Positions 11,680-13,623 of a stretch of DNA of 13,623 nucleotides are shown here, in pieces (the first letter of the stretch is position 1; each line of letters opens with the position of its first letter). The notes below the pieces were generated by a model, which was not told the origin of the DNA, ran no database searches, and saw only the letters and a program-made list of their open reading frames with translations. Source of the DNA: Parcubacteria group bacterium CG11_big_fil_rev_8_21_14_0_20_39_22 (GTDB taxonomy: Bacteria > Patescibacteriota > Minisyncoccia > Phycocordibacterales > GCA-002787175). Position numbers and translations under genes: made by a program. Where the stretch lies: the NCBI GenBank assembly GCA_002787175.1, contig PCWC01000046.1, positions 428 through 14,050 of the forward strand, written 5' to 3'.

Positions 11680-13506
11680 TTATTCTTTCTGCTCATCTTT
11701 GTCCTCTTCTTCCGAATCATTATCTTTGAGAAAGCCTCCGGCCTGCAGACTCCAAAGATTACCGTACACGCTACTTGTATTTTCTATAAGCTCATTATGA
11801 GTACCGTCTTCAACCACGCGTCCGTCTTCAAGCACAATTATCCGGTTCATTTTTCTTATCGTTGAAAGTCTATGAGCTATGGCGATGACAGTTTTACCTT
11901 CCATAAGTTTATCAAGAGCATCCTGAATCAAAAGTTCAGAGTGGGAATCAAGACTTGAAGTCGCTTCATCCAATACCAAGATTGGGGGGTTTTTGAGAAT
12001 TGCCCTTGCAATGGCTATTCTTTGCCTTTCTCCTCCGGAGAGTTTTATCCCTCTTTCGCCGACGAAAGTATCGTAGCCATGGGATAGCTCTCTTATAAAC
12101 TCATCACAATGAGCGAGCTTAGCTGCCTCTTCGACATCCATGTCGGACGCTTTTGGATTGCCATACCTGATATTTTCCCTGATTGTTCTATGGAAGAGGA
12201 CTGGATCTTGAGGAACCAATGCTATATTTTCTCGTAGGCTATCCTGACTCACTTTCTGGATATCTTGTCCGTCTATGATTATATGACCGCTTGTGGGTTC
12301 GTGAAGGCGGAGCAAAAGTTTTACGATTGTCGACTTACCAGCGCCAGAATGACCGACAAGTGCTACTTTCTCTCCGGGCTTTATGTTTAGATTGAGGTCG
12401 TGCAATACTTGTCTTGTGGCATTGAAACTAAATAGAACGTTGTCAAAGACCACTTCTCCGGCCGACACCTTTATGTCCTTTGCGTTAGGGATGTCTCGGA
12501 TTCCGTGAGGAGTTTTCATTATTTCAACCATTTCCTTCGCATCGGCGTAACTTTCATATATATCACGGACTACACGACCAAAATCCCATAATCGGTAGGC
12601 AAGAGCAAGAATATAAGCCTGTATAAGCACGAAAAAGCCGATTGTTATGTCGCCTTCCTTCCAAAACTGTATAGAGAAGTAGAAAATGAAGAATTCTATC
12701 GATAGTATAAGAGCTCCTTGTATGGCTTCGGCTATAGTACCAAGATGTAGTGCTGTGGCGTGAGTTTTGGCCTGAATTTCAGCGGTATTCTTGAAGTTGG
12801 CACTCTCGGCTTTCTTTTTTGAGAATAGTTCGACGTTGTTATGGTTGGTTACGGTATCTGCCAAGACCGCGGTCGTTCGAGAATCCGCTTCGGCGACCCT
12901 TATATCGTATTTTAATTTCCATCTCGAGAATATGTAATTGAACAATAGGAAAAATATGGCCCAACCGAGTATGATATAAGCGATAATCGGTTGTACAAGC
13001 CATAAGATTATACCGACACCAACCATTCTTATCAGTATCGGAATTAAGTTCCAGATTATCCTATCCGCCAAGCGGTCGAAAGCTCTGGCAAAGCGATTTA
13101 CTTTCTGTACAAGTGATCCCGTGAAATTGTTACTGAAAAATGAATGAGAATGGCCAAGTAGGTATTCAAACGACTGTGTTTTTAAAGTCGCGGAAGTCTT
13201 TGTAATAAAATTTATATCATTGTAGGCAGCGACCCTGTGCAAAAGCCAAAAAATCCCATGTAAAGCGAATATGCTAAGTATTATCGATGTCAAAACAGGA
13301 GCGGTAAGTTCTGGATCAGAAGTGTTGGCAATCAGGTCGAAAAAACGCTTGTAGTATAGCGGAACGATTATTTCTATGACATTTACAATCGCTACAGTAA
13401 GAAGAAGCAAAAAAAGTGACCCTTTGTAGAGTCTTGCTCCTTTCCAAAAGGATTTCAGAATATCATATATTTTTACCGATGGGGGATTGACCTGTTCCAT
13501 TTCCAT
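11680..13506 (-). CDS. ABC exporter, fused permease and ATPase (MsbA/MdlB-like)
   Basis: This 608-residue half-transporter would form a homo- or heterodimer that exports a substrate using ATP. The N-terminal domain (about 1-330) has around six membrane helices, with the first beginning near residue 30. The ATPase domain (about 345-585) has Walker A GHSGAGKST (385-393), a Q-loop in LVPQDPVLF, the signature LSGGERQ (489-495), Walker B ILVLDEAT with D513 and E514, and the H-loop His545 in IAHRLST. All catalytic residues are intact. The C-terminal tail (about 590-608) is acidic and charged. Family members carry lipids, peptides or drugs; the sequence does not show which. It heads an operon with tsaD and has a near-consensus promoter with almost no leader. 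An alternative ATG two codons downstream exists (MEMEQ). Confidence 0.93.
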   Translation of the reverse strand: MEMEQVNPPSVKIYDILKSFWKGARLYKGSLFLLLLTVAIVNVIEIIVPLYYKRFFDLIANTSDPELTAPVLTSIILSIFALHGIFWLLHRVAAYNDINFITKTSATLKTQSFEYLLGHSHSFFSNNFTGSLVQKVNRFARAFDRLADRIIWNLIPILIRMVGVGIILWLVQPIIAYIILGWAIFFLLFNYIFSRWKLKYDIRVAEADSRTTAVLADTVTNHNNVELFSKKKAESANFKNTAEIQAKTHATALHLGTIAEAIQGALILSIEFFIFYFSIQFWKEGDITIGFFVLIQAYILALAYRLWDFGRVVRDIYESYADAKEMVEIMKTPHGIRDIPNAKDIKVSAGEVVFDNVLFSFNATRQVLHDLNLNIKPGEKVALVGHSGAGKSTIVKLLLRLHEPTSGHIIIDGQDIQKVSQDSLRENIALVPQDPVLFHRTIRENIRYGNPKASDMDVEEAAKLAHCDEFIRELSHGYDTFVGERGIKLSGGERQRIAIARAILKNPPILVLDEATSSLDSHSELLIQDALDKLMEGKTVIAIAHRLSTIRKMNRIIVLEDGRVVEDGTHNELIENTSSVYGNLWSLQAGGFLKDNDSEEEDKDEQKE

Positions 13507-13514
13507 AGTCGCCT

Positions 13515-13543
13515 ATTATACTATGAAATAGGGGAGGGGTCAA
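13515..13543 (-). promoter_or_regulatory. Near-consensus promoter of the ABC-tsaD operon
   Basis: On the minus strand TTGACC (13543-13538) is followed after exactly 17 bp by TATAAT (13520-13515). The predicted start is near 13508, two bases before the ATG at 13506, so the mRNA would be leaderless. This is the clearest promoter in the window. Confidence 0.8.
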
Positions 13544-13577
13544 AAATCAGCTCCCGAGTTCAAGAAATAATTGCAAC

Positions 13578-13597
13578 ATCTCTAGTAATATAGAGAT
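13578..13597. repeat. 7-bp inverted repeat abutting a start codon
   Basis: ATCTCTA (13578-13584) and TAGAGAT (13591-13597) are perfect reverse complements with a six-base spacer. The right arm ends immediately before the ATG at 13598. It could be an operator or a start-site hairpin; the short arms allow a chance match. Confidence 0.4.
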
Positions 13598-13623
13598 ATG
13601 GCAAAATCATCAAAAAAATCCGA
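13598..13623 (+). CDS. Start of a gene running off the window
   Basis: ATG at 13598 opens MAKSSKKS and remains open to the last base. It is divergent from the ABC operon. The basic Ser/Lys start would suit a small nucleic-acid-binding or ribosome-associated protein, but eight residues do not identify it. No Shine-Dalgarno precedes it. Confidence 0.45.

Noticed and set aside
12470..12482. AAAGGACATAAAGG-like sequence on the minus strand inside the ABC transporter gene
   Set aside because: It encodes conserved-looking residues (KDIKV) in frame and is unpaired, so it is probably a chance match to the ATAAARGACA motif.
1..13623. CRISPR array, insertion sequence or transposase, phage genes
   Set aside because: No regularly spaced direct repeats, no transposase or phage-type proteins in any frame.

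Overview
The window reads as a chromosomal segment of a Candidate Phyla Radiation (Patescibacteria, probably Parcubacteria-like) bacterium. This is inferred from several traits together: AT-rich DNA, a compact 706-residue valyl-tRNA synthetase, a TsaD carrying an extra block of residues, a tiny single-helix membrane protein of a kind I associate with this group, short or absent mRNA leaders, and TasA/camelysin-like surface proteins with their own SipW-type signal peptidase. No rRNA or taxonomic marker is present, so the placement is an inference.

Layout. Positions 1-203 are noncoding and rich in inverted repeats. A promoter with almost no leader then drives an 80-residue membrane protein whose stop codon touches the 5' end of a tRNA-Phe(GAA) gene. 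Positions 605-861 hold low-complexity sequence, a bidirectional terminator, an 18-bp inverted repeat and a 125-bp imperfect palindrome. On the minus strand follow an Hsp20 chaperone and a valS-prsW pair. A gene-free stretch of about 790 bp (4371-5160) separates these from the plus-strand surface cluster.

The surface cluster (5161-10429) is the most interesting part. It encodes a 698-residue secreted protein with a TasA-like head and four tandem Ig-like repeats, a SipW/ER-type signal peptidase I, a second TasA-like secreted protein with a long acidic disordered tail, and a third protein with a TasA-like head, Glu-Pro and poly-Gly linkers, a fibronectin-like domain and a C-terminal membrane anchor. 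A plausible but unproven model is a cell-surface fibre or adhesin: the peptidase matures the exported subunits and the anchored protein holds them at the membrane. Paired ATAAARGACA motifs occur only between genes here, and the downstream copy of two pairs lies where a ribosome-binding site would be expected.

The right end carries an ABC exporter and tsaD as a minus-strand operon with a near-consensus promoter and a roughly 2-nt leader. It converges on the surface cluster with a 3-bp gap. A divergent gene starts at 13598 and runs off the window.
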